Assembly (NCBI GenBank): GCA_021927905.1
Contig: BLLK01000047.1
Location: forward strand, 930,001 to 994,000
Length of the DNA: 64,000 nucleotides
Origin: Chaetoceros tenuissimus
Taxonomy: Eukaryota; Bacillariophyta; Thalassiosirophyceae; Chaetocerotales; Chaetocerotaceae
Reading direction: 5' to 3'
Numbering within the stretch: position 1 is the first letter of the stretch; every line of letters starts with the position of its first letter. Below the pieces are notes generated by a model that was not told where the DNA came from, made no database searches, and saw only the letters and a program-made list of their open reading frames with translations. Below, piece after piece: positions 10,681 through 21,750 of the stretch. Made by a program: the position numbers and the translations under genes.

Positions 10681-11718
10681 TTACTTTTTCTGTCTCAAGA
10701 TTGCTGCTTTGCGTGCTCTCTCCTTCTTTGTTAGCTTTTTATCACCATCCTTTTTGGACCTTCTCTTCTTTTTCACTGACGAATTCATTCCTTCACCGTC
10801 TTCATCTACTTTTCTCTTCTTCTTTGGCGTTTCGTTTTTATCACTCTCATTCTTCTTAACCCCTTCCGATTTCATTTTATTGTACTCTTCTTTTTGTTCC
10901 TGTACTTTCTGTTTGGTATTCTTTACAATATCAGCCAACTCCTTTTGTGTTTTCGTAGGGCGCACATTCATTTTTCTCCTTCTCCAGCCCCTACCTTTCC
11001 CCTTTTCTTCGTTGTCATCATCTCCTAAAACAGTCTTGTCCATCGATAGAGCAAGTTTATACGATTTCTCATCACGTACATCAATAAAAGCTACACCTGT
11101 GAAACCATTCTCATTTGTCACTTGTTTATCACCCCTTCGTTCATCTTTATAGGTTCTTCGAGAAACATGATAATTATAAACTAAACGAGTAGAAATGATA
11201 TCACATCCTTTGTTCTTGAATGCTTCTTCAATATCATGTTTTTGTACATGATATGGTAAATTTGTAATATGTAGTGAATACTTTGCATTTTGCTCTTCTT
11301 TAGTCTTTGTAAAGATTCCATTTGGATTATATGGAGTATGCATAGAAGCTTTAGTTTGTTTGGTTGGTTGCTTCAGTTGAGGCTTTGACTTTGGAGTTTT
11401 TTGCTTTTTGAATTCATCCTTGAGTTTTTCAAAGTTGGAATCTGCAAGTTTCTTTTTCTCTTCGTATTCTTTGGTTTCCGCCCACATGGAAGCTAGACCT
11501 TCAAGATCGCTATCATCATCGCTTTCATCGTCATTTGATTTCTCTTGCGGTTTGGATTCCTTGATTGTTTCGTCTTGTGCATCAGTAGGGCTATCCGCTG
11601 TTTCAACTTCTTTCTTACTCTTTTTGCTCTTCTTGGACTTCTTTTTCGACTTTTTCTTCTTCTTTTTCTCTGCTGACTTTGTCTCGGCAAGATGTTGTGG
11701 ATCTTCTTCTTCACTCAT
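10681..11718 (-). CDS. Lys-rich nucleolar-type RRM protein, 345 aa
   Basis: The N-terminus is an acidic/lysine-rich tail (SAEKKKKKKSKKKSKK). A single RNA-recognition motif occupies about residues 145-235: RNP2-like YSLHITNLP and RNP1-like GFTGVAFIDV. The C-terminus is another basic region with several KKKRK nuclear/nucleolar signals, ending ARKAAILRQKK. This layout matches small nucleolar ribosome-biogenesis RRM proteins such as the yeast Nop6 type, but assignment to one member is not possible. It starts 384 bases from, and divergent to, the deubiquitinase gene. Confidence 0.85.
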   Translation of the reverse strand: MSEEEDPQHLAETKSAEKKKKKKSKKKSKKSKKSKKEVETADSPTDAQDETIKESKPQEKSNDDESDDDSDLEGLASMWAETKEYEEKKKLADSNFEKLKDEFKKQKTPKSKPQLKQPTKQTKASMHTPYNPNGIFTKTKEEQNAKYSLHITNLPYHVQKHDIEEAFKNKGCDIISTRLVYNYHVSRRTYKDERRGDKQVTNENGFTGVAFIDVRDEKSYKLALSMDKTVLGDDDNEEKGKGRGWRRRKMNVRPTKTQKELADIVKNTKQKVQEQKEEYNKMKSEGVKKNESDKNETPKKKRKVDEDGEGMNSSVKKKRRSKKDGDKKLTKKERARKAAILRQKK

Positions 11719-12101
11719 TTTATAAGTTAGGTATTATCTTCTTTCTGTAGTATCAATGTATTTGGCGCATAGATGGATACTGGATATGATACTTTCATGG
11801 AATAGACAGAGAGGAAGAGCAGAAAGAAAAATGAATGGCTGTGATGATGGCCGTGTCTTTCTCTGATAGAACATGATTTTCGTACGTATCTATCTTTGGT
11901 ACCACTCTTCTTGTGTCTGGCTGTGTAACTGCTTTATAACAGCCACTTTGTATGCTCCAGTTGTGACCTTCTCATGTTGATGTTCTGATGCTATGCACAT
12001 TCACATAGACATAGTTCTCCAAGACTACAGATCCATCGACAATCCAGTAGAATACGATAGGATAACATCCTTTCTCCTCATGACTATTAAAGGAACTAAT
12101 C
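11719..12101. promoter_or_regulatory. Divergent promoter region of RRM and USP genes
   Basis: Gap of 383 bases between two start codons facing away from each other. No coding frame and no repeat. It must hold both 5' ends. Confidence 0.5.
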
Positions 12102-14805
12102 ATGATGAATGCATCTGATATAATTACTCCGAAAGAACTTCAGCCTCCTGTGAAAAGCAGGGACCCATTCCAACCGAAAATGGCACCCAACGAACGATAC
12201 GTAACCGAAATCGCATGCGATAGTATGTGCAGATGTCCACATATAGATGCACACTTGCCAAAATATCTGGATACTGGTAACATCCATCAAGTCAAGGTGA
12301 AAACTCAAATGAACAAAAAGAGAATGAAACGGCTCACCATTAGTGATTTACACCTCCAGTCTATCTTTCCTCTGCCTTCGGATAAAGATTTGGTAGAAGG
12401 TGACTTTGAACAAACCAATGGCTTTGGTTCAGACTCTGGTAGAATTGGAAACACTTTGCCTTCGACAAATATGATGGAGGAGAAATTGAACAAAGCACTT
12501 GGGGGTGAATTTGGTTCATGTGTTGAGATTTTCCCGCCGACTATGTTGCATCAGACGGATCAAGAACGATCTTTTGAATCGAGTGTCAAATTGGAGCAAG
12601 ATGAATTCATGACAATCGATGTCACCGGACAAAATGAAAATGCTAATGAAAGGAATACAACACCTTTGCAGAATGAAAGTGGATCCGTTGTGAGCAATCA
12701 AAATCTAACTACTACCGACTCTACTAGCTTAAAGAATGATTCTTCAAAGCCTCAAAATGTCACCAAGCGATCAATCGAAGAATGTAATACTGTAGATTTA
12801 CACACTTGGAATCAAATGAGAAAGGATCGAAGAAAAGATATTGAAGAAGCAGAGGAAAGGGTAGAGACTTGGTTGGAAAATACCAGGCAGAATCGACTTG
12901 ATTTATACAATGGCATGGTGAAAACGTGTCTATTTTGCAAAAAGAAGAATGAAACAAAACACACATCAAAGGGTGATGGATTGATGCAATGTTTAGATTG
13001 CGGGGTCGTCGCTTGTGGTTCGGACTATTTGCAACATGATGGCCATAGTAGACGGCATATGCAACAGCATTTTTTATTGAGTGGGCATAACTTCGCAATT
13101 ACATGTGGGGGCAAGGGTGAGATATTTTGTATGAAATGTGGGGATTTCATCTACTCTGAGGTTCTACAGGAGGAAAAGAGTAGAATTGATGTTGGTCAAA
13201 AGATTCCTTTTTATAAATGGGAAAGATACCATAAATTGCAGCGCGGGTTCTCTTTCATGGAAAATGGAAAGGATTGTGTTGTCGTATCCGATAGGGATAC
13301 AGTAGCCGATACGAACTCTAGGGATAGTGTGAATGGAACTATTGTCTGGAGAGGTTTTCAGGCAACCTATGATTTCGGAGTTCCACATGAATTCAAAGAG
13401 GCTGGTAAAATGACTCTTGGGCGTCTTGATCTTCTCCAAGGTACATCTCTTAATGCATTTACAACACATCACAAGAATGCATCTGAAATCATGCTGATTC
13501 AATCTAAAAGAGGGAGAGATTACTGGAAGATTGACTCTCCAGTAGGTATTTTTAACGCTGGAAATATATGCTACATTAGTTCGGTCATTCAATGTATTGT
13601 GAACTTGAGACCTGTACAACAATTCTTTTTGAAAGATGCCAAGCACGATTGCAAAAGTTGTGAATTGTTTCGATCTCAGAAATCAATGAATGTTCGAGGA
13701 TCCACTTCAAGAGATTCTTGCCTCGCATGTGAACTTGATAGATTCATACTGAAGTACTATGGAAGGACGCAAGGACTGGACATGAGTCCCTTCATCTCTG
13801 AGTTAGAAACGCCAGTTAAACCATTAGTCAAAGCAAGTCTTGATGTTGAAGAGAAACAGCAAGAAAAGGGGATACCTATGGATATTTCTGATTTACTCTT
13901 TACATCGTGGAAAAAGAAGGAAATGTCTACATTTGCTTGCGATGACCAACATGACTGCCATGAATTCATTCAAGTCTTTTTGGATACCATCGATAAAGAC
14001 TGTAAGAAGTATCAAGATAGCATATTTGCTGCTCGCAGTTTGTCAATGTCCAAAAGAATCACAAATACTGCCGATGACAGTGAAAATGAGTTTCGTCAAA
14101 TGCTTCCAGGTTCCATATCATCACTCTTCAGTGGAAGTTTTCGTTCGGTTTTGATGTGCAAAAGTTGTGGTTACAAAAGGACAAGTTTGGAACCATTTCT
14201 GAATGTATCTTTATCTTTGCCTCTCAAAAGTAGACAGAAACTTGATATTATTACATGTAAGTACATCATGACATGATACAATCTATGATTTTAGTTTTAG
14301 TATCCCAATCATTCTCACTGTCGCTATTATAGGCCTCGATCATTTTTCTTATCCTGAACTGCTTCCCGATGAAATGAGTTGCCAATGGTGTAAGAAGAAA
14401 AATCAACACACGAAACAGCACACATTTGCAAAGTTGCCCCCAGCACTGTGCTTACATTTGAAGCGTTTTGATTCAATAACGAACAAAAAGATAAGTGACC
14501 CTGTATCATTCCCAGCTGTATTAGATATGGGGCCATATCTTCCTCATTGGCGGGAAATTGAACAGACTTCGATTTTTACGAAAACTAAAGAAAAAGATGC
14601 GCATGTGACGAACCCATCGGTGTTGTATAATTTATGCGGTGTCATTAATCATACCGGCTCGTTATTTCAAGGTCATTATATGGCAAACGTGAAGGTGGAT
14701 CAAGATTGGTATTCGTGTAATGATAACGAAGTGCATTGTATCAGTGAAGAAACTGCACTGAAAGGGGATGAAGCATATATGCTTTTTTACACGAAAAGGA
14801 AATGA
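12102..14805 (+). CDS. Ubiquitin-specific protease with zf-UBP finger, 875 aa
   Basis: Cleaves ubiquitin from proteins (cysteine peptidase family C19). Exon 1 is 12102-14256 and exon 2 is 14333-14805. The 76-base intron (GTAAGT...TATAG, phase 1) joins LDIIT to CLDHFSYPELL. A zf-UBP finger at about residues 271-345 (CLFCKKK, QCLDCGVVACG, HMQQHFLLSGH, CMKCGDF) binds the free ubiquitin tail. The Cys box NAGNICYISSVIQC is near residue 486, the QQDAHEF equivalent is DQHDCHEFI near 615, and the His box GHYMANVKVDQDWYSCND is near 832. Zinc-binding CxxC pairs (MCKSCGY, SCQWCKKK) match the USP thumb region. The first 250 residues are low in domains. The architecture resembles the USP3/USP22/Ubp8 group, which acts on histone ubiquitin; the substrate here is inference. 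Confidence 0.92.
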
Positions 14806-14946
14806 ATAAGTAGGCAATATTATAGTAGCAAACACTTCTTAGATTTATTTTTAAGTTTCACATTTTTACATTAGATTCTTTCATTCAAGTAGAAGCTGTC
14901 ATTGGTGACTTGTTCTTTGAATTTTCGACACAACTGAAATATGCGC

Positions 14947-15732
14947 TTATATTCTTCGACCTTTGTATTGATAGAAAGCTCGGACTTGATCTTTTTGTGC
15001 CTCTGTCTCTGGACTATTGATGGCAGTCCCTGGTGAGACTCGAAGGTTAGCATAAGCACTAATCCTTTCCAAAGCTTCATTTGCATCTATATCATAAAAT
15101 TCTCCTATTAAACAAGCTGACACAAGACCTGCTCGCCCTTTACCACCCCAGCAGTGTAGATACAATACTTCTCCAGACCTGACACGATCTGCTAAATTTG
15201 TAATGAGTCTATCGAGTCCCTCTAAAGAATCAGCTACATCAAAATCTCGGATCCCATAATGAAGAAAAGATGGCTGTAGCTGACTATTTCCCGACATTGA
15301 AATTGCTTTGATGACATCTTCCTTGTAGGAATCAAATTTCATAGGTGCTGTTTTCCAGTCCTCCATACCACCCAAAACTCCATTCTCGGTTTCATCTTGT
15401 GGTGCAGCTTCAGCTTGTAGACAGACAAATGTCGAACACTTGCCTTCATTTACAATGGTGTTGATTCTATCAAACGCTGATCCCCTTCCTGAAGTAGGAT
15501 TGCGCCCTTGCATGACGGCGCCTGGTATGATCCAACTGGAATAATCTCCAAATCCATTGCTTTGAGCTAGGGTTAATCTATCATGAATTGCAGCGGGGAG
15601 TGGAGGTGCATTGAAGTTGGCATTCATTGAAAACCCAGAGACTCGTAATAGATTTCCGTGGATTGCCATCAACAGCGGCAGTCTATATCTCGAAAAGTTG
15701 AAGCCCATGGTCTTGATTCTTCTTGGAAGCAT
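14947..15732 (-). CDS. Dual-specificity-type protein phosphatase, 261 aa
   Basis: Start chosen at ATG 15732. The frame extends to 15849, but that part is piggyBac-like element sequence and has no ATG. The active-site P-loop HCWGGKGRAG (H-C-x5-R) is near residue 190, with an upstream Asp-containing loop (YGIRDFDVADS) as general-acid candidate. The fold belongs to the cysteine-based tyrosine/dual-specificity phosphatases; the substrate is unknown. The N-terminal 15 residues are basic. It is convergent with the deubiquitinase, 141 bases between stop codons. Confidence 0.85.
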   Translation of the reverse strand: MLPRRIKTMGFNFSRYRLPLLMAIHGNLLRVSGFSMNANFNAPPLPAAIHDRLTLAQSNGFGDYSSWIIPGAVMQGRNPTSGRGSAFDRINTIVNEGKCSTFVCLQAEAAPQDETENGVLGGMEDWKTAPMKFDSYKEDVIKAISMSGNSQLQPSFLHYGIRDFDVADSLEGLDRLITNLADRVRSGEVLYLHCWGGKGRAGLVSACLIGEFYDIDANEALERISAYANLRVSPGTAINSPETEAQKDQVRAFYQYKGRRI

Positions 15733-15769
15733 TCTATACAGATGGAAATGGAATGCAATGGATGTTCTT

Positions 15770-15773
15770 TTAA
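15770..15773. repeat. TTAA target duplication, left
   Basis: TTAA directly outside the left terminal repeat of the piggyBac-like element; the same tetranucleotide is at 16805-16808. Confidence 0.8.
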
Positions 15774-16804
15774 CCCTTTTCTGCCTAGTTGGGACTCGAA
15801 AAATCAGCGATTCACGAACAAAACAACAACATATCCTTAACACAAACACTACTCTAAATCAATAATGAAAACTTCAATCTCTTTTAAATTTTAAACATAC
15901 ATACAAAATACTCTCAGTAAGTAGGGAGTGAAGTCAGCTTTTTTCTATGTATGAAATTACTAACAAAATTTGTCGTTATAGCACAATGAGTGGTTCTGAG
16001 ATCAGTTTCAGCGATGATGGTACTTAAGGATATGTATCTGATGACAGAAACGCACAATCCATATGCCGAGTACCTCCCGGTGAACTTGATGTATTAAGGA
16101 ATGATCTGGAAGCGAGACCTGGGCAACTTGTAAGTCAATCCATCGAATACTGGAATAGTGAAGATGGGGCTCCAAATGGGATTGAAAAAGAACACTCATC
16201 TGCTGTGAGTGAAAGGGTCTGTATCACTTACAATATGCTTATTCTTAGTAGAAATTTGATTGAAGATCATCCCAAGAGTATACCTATAACAGTTGGGCAT
16301 ATCAGATGGTACCATTATTTATTCTTCTGGTTATTATATTGAATTGTGGATCTACCTTGTGTAACCTAAAAATCTCGATTTTGGCGATAAATTTTGTAGA
16401 CTGTAGAAATCTCTCTCTAGCGTCTTCAAAACCCATCTTAGTTCCACATCTCTCAACTCATATCGTTTCAACAATGTTCAGAGAAGGATTTTGAGCTATC
16501 AAATGTATTCATATCACACTGTATGACATATATATTCTCATTCTCAAAAAATAGCAACTTTTTGTATTATGTTTTTTGTATGACATTTTGACCCCAAAAG
16601 TGGACGTCATTGGAAAAATATGTATTGAAAGTATACAATATCTCATCAAATAGATGCATGAAAATAAAACTATTTTGAACACACATCCAAGACATATATA
16701 GAAGAAAGATAACGTAATTGGAATTACTCAAATTGGTCAAATATTGATTATTTTAGGATATTTGCGGTAAAACGAGTACTTTTGAGTACTCAGGCAGAAA
16801 AGGG
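15774..16804. mobile_element. Non-autonomous piggyBac-like DNA transposon, 1031 bp
   Basis: The ends are perfect 13-bp inverted repeats, CCCTTTTCTGCCT (15774-15786) and AGGCAGAAAAGGG (16792-16804), each abutting TTAA, the obligate piggyBac target. Inside, a frame starting at 15986 (MSGSEISFSDDGT, then TAA, then about 105 open codons to 16345) looks like a decayed transposase remnant: an acidic N-terminal part and a segment HIRWYHYLFFWLLY reminiscent of the C-terminal part of piggyBac proteins. The central catalytic region is absent, so it could move only with help from another copy. A GAGTACTTTTGAGTACTC palindrome lies just inside the right end. It sits 38 bases upstream of the phosphatase start codon. 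Confidence 0.8.
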
Positions 16805-16808
16805 TTAA
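16805..16808. repeat. TTAA target duplication, right
   Basis: Right-hand TTAA flanking the piggyBac-like element. Confidence 0.8.
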
Positions 16809-17248
16809 TCATTGAAAATAAAGTGTGTGCTTTCATGTTTTCGTCTCGACCATTCGTCGTCATTGGCTACATTATTCGGCTAGCTGACTAGCCATTAATT
16901 ATAACGCAAATCTTTGTCTTTATTTGAATTTTATTTATGTATAAAAACTCTGGAAAGGGAACAGATTCATGAATGTAAGTGATTATGATTCCATCATTAT
17001 TAATGTATGGTAGATATGTGATGTGGATGAGAGGTTAATGTGGACTGTAGTATAAATTCCAACAGGCAAATCACAGGAATTATCATGGCGTCATTGTGAC
17101 GATTTAAACAGAAAATGGATGAAACTTTTTCGAAAATAATGCGAAGCTCTCAAATGAGAAGCTTATCATAGTTGCTTGTCATCTCATCATACTCAATTAT
17201 TGCTCTTATCTCATAATTAATCCAATCATACAAAAGAAATATATCAAC
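16809..17248. other. Intergenic, 5' flank of the GPI-type protein gene
   Basis: AT-rich, no coding frame or repeat recognised. Confidence 0.4.
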
Positions 17249-18121
17249 ATGAAAACAAATACAGTATTCCTAATCATACTTTACACTTCCATCTTCTCAA
17301 AAGGAGAAGCAGAAGATAAATGTGGAGGTAGATACTATGGTGGCTCCTTGAATATATTCTGCAGCAATGACTTTGAGCAAGTCGTTATAGCTGGATCCAT
17401 GAATAAAGCAAGAGAATTTTTGAACATAGGAAACGGAGAACCGTCGTATCCTTACAACATGACTGTTCCAAAATTGCCATGGATGAGTGGACTGCCTCCT
17501 CAAGCCCTTCCATATCAATTGAAGATCCCAGATGAAATTCCTCCCGAGTGTGCTATGAAGCCAATCAGAGATTTGAATAACGTCACTCATGACGGAATGT
17601 TCTGTTCACCTTATGGTGAGGTTGAATGGTCTATTCTTGCTGGAATTCATAAAGGACCATCTCAAAGAATGTGGGCCTATTCTGAATATGACTATCTTTT
17701 GCATGTTACCGTTGGAGTAGTTGGCTCAAGATACACATACGAGAATATGACATTGTCCGCAACAAAGAGAGCCCATCTTCAGAAACTTTCAGATCAGTCA
17801 CCCAATGGTGTTGGTCTTGATATAATTGAAGGAGAGGATAAAACTTGCGTTTTGAATGATGGAGCAGTGATTGATCAAACTGAAAGCTTTGTGTACCTTG
17901 CAACTCCATGGACACCTGAACATACATGCGAGACAGTTCGTCTCTCACCTTACTACTTGGACTCAGATTGTATCAGTATGGCAGCTATCGTTGGTGAAGA
18001 TAGTCCTATACTCCCACTTGAATGTAAGGAATACCTTGAAAGCAACGGAGCAACGAGGAACAAGATCCATTGGCCCTCATTTCCCTTCGCATTTGCTCTT
18101 ATTTTCTCGCTGTTTGTTTAG
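17249..18121 (+). CDS. Secreted, probably GPI-anchored protein, 290 aa
   Basis: A signal peptide (KTNTVFLIILYTSIFSKGEA) begins the protein. The C-terminus has small polar residues followed by a short hydrophobic end (HWPSFPFAFALIFSLFV), the pattern of a GPI-anchor signal. Between them are about eleven cysteines and several N-glycosylation sequons (NMT, NVT). I recognise no catalytic domain. It is likely a cell-surface protein held at the outer membrane face; its function is unknown. Single exon. Confidence 0.75.
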   Translation: MKTNTVFLIILYTSIFSKGEAEDKCGGRYYGGSLNIFCSNDFEQVVIAGSMNKAREFLNIGNGEPSYPYNMTVPKLPWMSGLPPQALPYQLKIPDEIPPECAMKPIRDLNNVTHDGMFCSPYGEVEWSILAGIHKGPSQRMWAYSEYDYLLHVTVGVVGSRYTYENMTLSATKRAHLQKLSDQSPNGVGLDIIEGEDKTCVLNDGAVIDQTESFVYLATPWTPEHTCETVRLSPYYLDSDCISMAAIVGEDSPILPLECKEYLESNGATRNKIHWPSFPFAFALIFSLFV

Positions 18122-18291
18122 ATATCCAACAAAGCGACTTACTAGAAGTGTAAATATTCTTATCCTCGATTAAAATCTTAATTTAATTGTAAACTACATA
18201 CTTGTGAAACAAAAAAAAGTATTCATGTAAGGTATATAATATCCCAATGACCACATGAAACATGAAATTTTCCTAGCACTAGCTCCTAGTC

Positions 18292-20975
18292 CTAATCTTC
18301 GTAATCTTGCACTGACCTAGCCAATGAGCAGTTGAAGAATTTGGGAGTTCCATCTGCAGTTCTGCTGAGTGAAATATGCATTCGTAGCTGCAATTTGAAC
18401 AAAAGATTGTATCAGATTGATCATTAGTACAAACCAAGTCGAAATGAATGTAAAATATACAAGGATAACTTACGTGTTGATTCGCTCCAGACAAATCCCC
18501 TGACCAATAACCATTTGAGTATGTGAATCCGCTGTCCCCATCATCTCCACTATCACCTAGTCTAGATACATTGCTACCACTGCCACTTTCACCATTCTTT
18601 TCATCGTTATTTCCATAGTCGGCTGACGAAGGATCTGGACTCGTCCCCTGCTGATTGTTCGAATCATTACCAGAGGTTCCAGAACCCTCTGAATCACTAT
18701 CCTTTAAAAGAGAACCCAACGCACGAAAGACTTCATCAGTGTCTACATCCTGTAGTAAGCCAAACAAGGTCAAACTTTCCGTGCTTTCTTGGTTCAATCC
18801 AGCTAGAGTACCAAATTCTTGATTGAAGGTCAGAAACCTCCCATCTAAAGCTGCAACCCCAATTGGAAATACACACTGCTCGAATATAGCTTTATAATCC
18901 AACCCCTGTACATACAATAAATCAGCATCATTCCCAACATTGACATTCTCCTCCTCATCCTGATGATGAATCATTCCATTATTCACAATTTCAGAAGTTT
19001 GCTGAATGGTATGAATCAACTTGCCATGTTCCGAATCTAAAAACGTGGCACGTTCTTGCAAATTCTTGATGTAATCTACAACAGACATCAAGATCGAATA
19101 CTTGTTCTTTTGAAAAGGCACCTTGGATTCCGTCAGCACTTGTCTCAATTCCTTAATTTGTTGCGATATTTGTTGTGATCGCTTTTGTTCCCGTATGTTC
19201 TTCTCTTGACGTTTCTTTTGCTCTGTACTCATGTTCTTCGAATTGCCCTTCATTGAAAGTGGCACATTCGACGGTGAGGCATTGGTAGAAGTATTACCAT
19301 TTCCTCTTCCTAATAGTATATCTTCCATGGTATTGGTCGGAGGTGACTCAGTTGCTTGTCGAAAGTGCCCTGTAGTTCCTGTAATAGATACAGCAAATGG
19401 TGGTTGTTGCGCTTGATGTTGCGATGAAAGCTGCTGTCCTGCTACAGGTGGAGGAGATTGTACTTGCTGTGTCGTTTTGGCGAGTTTGGCAGGTTTGGGT
19501 TTATTTCCAGAGTTTCTAGAGTTGGAACCTCCAGAATTCCCAGCACTGCTACTACTAGCTGATACAGCAGTGTTACTGTATTCCTCTTCTTGTGGCTTAT
19601 TTGAGCTCGTTATTTCATTCGCTTTTCGTTTCTGTGCTGTTTGTGCGGGAAACATCAAGGATGGAAATTGAGAGTGTTGTACAGGCTGTGTTGGCTGCAA
19701 TTGTGTTGGTTGTACATTCCATCCCATCATGGTATTCCCTTGTATACTTTGTATGTTGGGTAATGTTATATTCAACATTTGTTGCAGAGGTGTAGTCGAA
19801 TGTATCGTGTTGACATGCTGCTGTGCATTGAACAATCCTGATATATTTGTCTGTATCGTAGAATTACTAGGTTGAACAACATGCGTAGGATGACTACTCT
19901 GATTGTTGGTCGAGGTAGATATCGTCGTGGATGATACATTTGGCTGTGTCACATTGTTGGTAGAATTAGTAGTAGAAGCACTGGGTAAAGTATTGGCTGC
20001 ATTATTCGATCGAAATGCTTGATGGACAGTATTGAATAAATTATTAACGGCACTGTTTGGGTTATTGGGTTGTATAAATTGCATAAGTGCAGTATTGGCA
20101 TGATTGAGATTCTGCTGCTGCTGTTGTTGTTGCTGCTGTAGTAAATTTGAATGTGTCAATGGCATCGCTGTTGGAGTAGGCAAGATATGCTGTGCGACAA
20201 TATTACCCGAAGGAACAGATACATGCGACGGCTGTATGGAATTTGCATTAGAAGTAGCAGCACTAGTAGAAGTGTTATTAGTGGCATGACTTGCCGTGTT
20301 TGCATGAACAGCTCCAATGTTTGCCTGATTGACGACCCATGGACTCGATATCGAAGCCGCAGCATTTATAGCGCTATGATTCTGAAGTGATGTCGCATTG
20401 CCTGTTGTCGATGATGGCTGATGTTGTCGATGGTTGCTAGTATGACTAGTATTAGTAGTAGCTGCATTCATAGTAGAAGCAGGATGTTGCCCTAGATTCT
20501 GTGTAGGATTGTGATGCACAGCATGCAACATATTTGACTGCTGTTGCTGCTGCTGTATACTCGTATTAGTATTCACATGTGATGTACCAGAAGCATTGTT
20601 AGTAATAGCATTACCTGCTGTACTACTGCCGTTGACACTAACAGTCCCAAGAGATGTATCTTGATCATTCCCAAACACAGCCGACATACCCTGTTTCAAA
20701 CTGACTATAAACTCCGGACTCAGTTGGTCTAGAATGGCACCATAGCTCGCAGCTGCAGAATTTATTTGTTGATTTATATTCTGTGCATGAGACACTGTAC
20801 CAGAATTCATAATATGTTGTGTAGAGCCAAGAGTGGCCGGGGTACGAACCCTCTGTGGGTTGTCCGATTCCCTTGTAGAATTTCCACTGCCACTATTTGA
20901 AGCAGCAGACTGCGCTGTAGATGTTCCTTGAGGGTTATGGGATATTGTAGCGTCTTCTTCCTTGGAATTATTCAT
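18292..20975 (-). CDS. bHLH-PAS transcription factor with long Q/N/S/T-rich region, 865 aa
   Basis: Exon 1 is 18474-20975 and exon 2 is 18292-18387. The 86-base intron is GTAAGT...TTGCAG, phase 0. The last exon adds LRMHISLSRTADGTPKFFNC and SLARSVQDYED, the terminal PAC-like strand of a PAS domain; reading through the intron instead would give a wrong tail to 18279. The first about 540 residues are low-complexity (polyQ runs of 5-9, N/T/S-rich), typical of activation or condensate-forming regions. A basic helix-loop-helix follows (KRQEKNIREQKRSQQISQQI, KNKYSILMSVVDYIKNLQ), then a PAS domain (YKAIFEQCVFPIGVAALDGRF). The diatom bHLH-PAS class includes circadian regulators such as RITMO1; which member this is cannot be decided here. 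Confidence 0.88.
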
Positions 20976-21750
20976 TTTTAATTTGTTTTGAGAGTATTGA
21001 GTATTGCATTCTAATTTGGAATAGTTTCATATGTGTATCTACTGTGCGTTATTCCTCTCGAAAGGTCGGTTTCTCATGTAAATGTGCTCATGAGAGGAAA
21101 GCATAACGTCATACCTAAAACGGTGTTCAAGGCCTAAGAGGCGTGTGGTACTAAAAGAACGCTACTATGTACGGTCGTACAAGGCTATACTGTTCCTAAA
21201 TACATAACTTCAATCCACGATGTCTAAAAGTCTTAGTAATACGTTTCTCAGAAAACAGATTGCTCAGCAGCTGCTGAGGTGGTGTCAAGTAAAAAGAACC
21301 AGCTCAAGGCAGCCAGAAGGCAGAGAGGGCCGGCAGAAGAGAATCTCTATTGGGTTGGTGTTTTATACTAAAGCTAAATTAGATTGTGTACGCCATTTTT
21401 TGAATTCAAAAATGGAAAGAAAAAAGACCACCAATCCCTCTTCCATCTTCTTTCCTCTCAACTCTCCATCAAGAAAATACCAAGTACAGTCTCACTGTAT
21501 GTTTTCATCTTGTCACGCCTCTCTTTGCATTTGATTCGTGCTGTAGAATTTACAAAGACTGGAATTTTGAATTGATACAGATTGGCGGTTCAGCAACGTT
21601 TGAATTGATATCGTTGCCAACCACTTCTTCACACATCTGTAATATACAACAATTACTGCTTGGAGGATTGCTTCGTTGTAAATGACAAAGAGCACAGTAC
21701 TACTCAATTCATCTTATACAATTTAGAAAACATTACAATCCTACAGCAAC
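20976..21750. other. Intergenic, promoter side of two divergent genes
   Basis: Separates the bHLH-PAS start from the secreted PT-rich protein. A 104-codon frame (21220-21534) starts with ATG but is basic low-complexity sequence without domain support, and I do not call it. Confidence 0.45.

Noticed and set aside
10640-11152. 170-codon plus-strand frame, Phe/Ser/Leu-rich
   Set aside because: Exact antisense of the Lys/Glu-rich RRM gene; hydrophobic composition is a mirror effect.
15611-15865. 84-codon plus-strand frame over the phosphatase start
   Set aside because: Crosses the transposon end and is antisense to the phosphatase N-terminus.
21220-21534. 104-codon basic frame upstream of the secreted protein
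   Set aside because: Low complexity, no homology or splice context; may be leader sequence.
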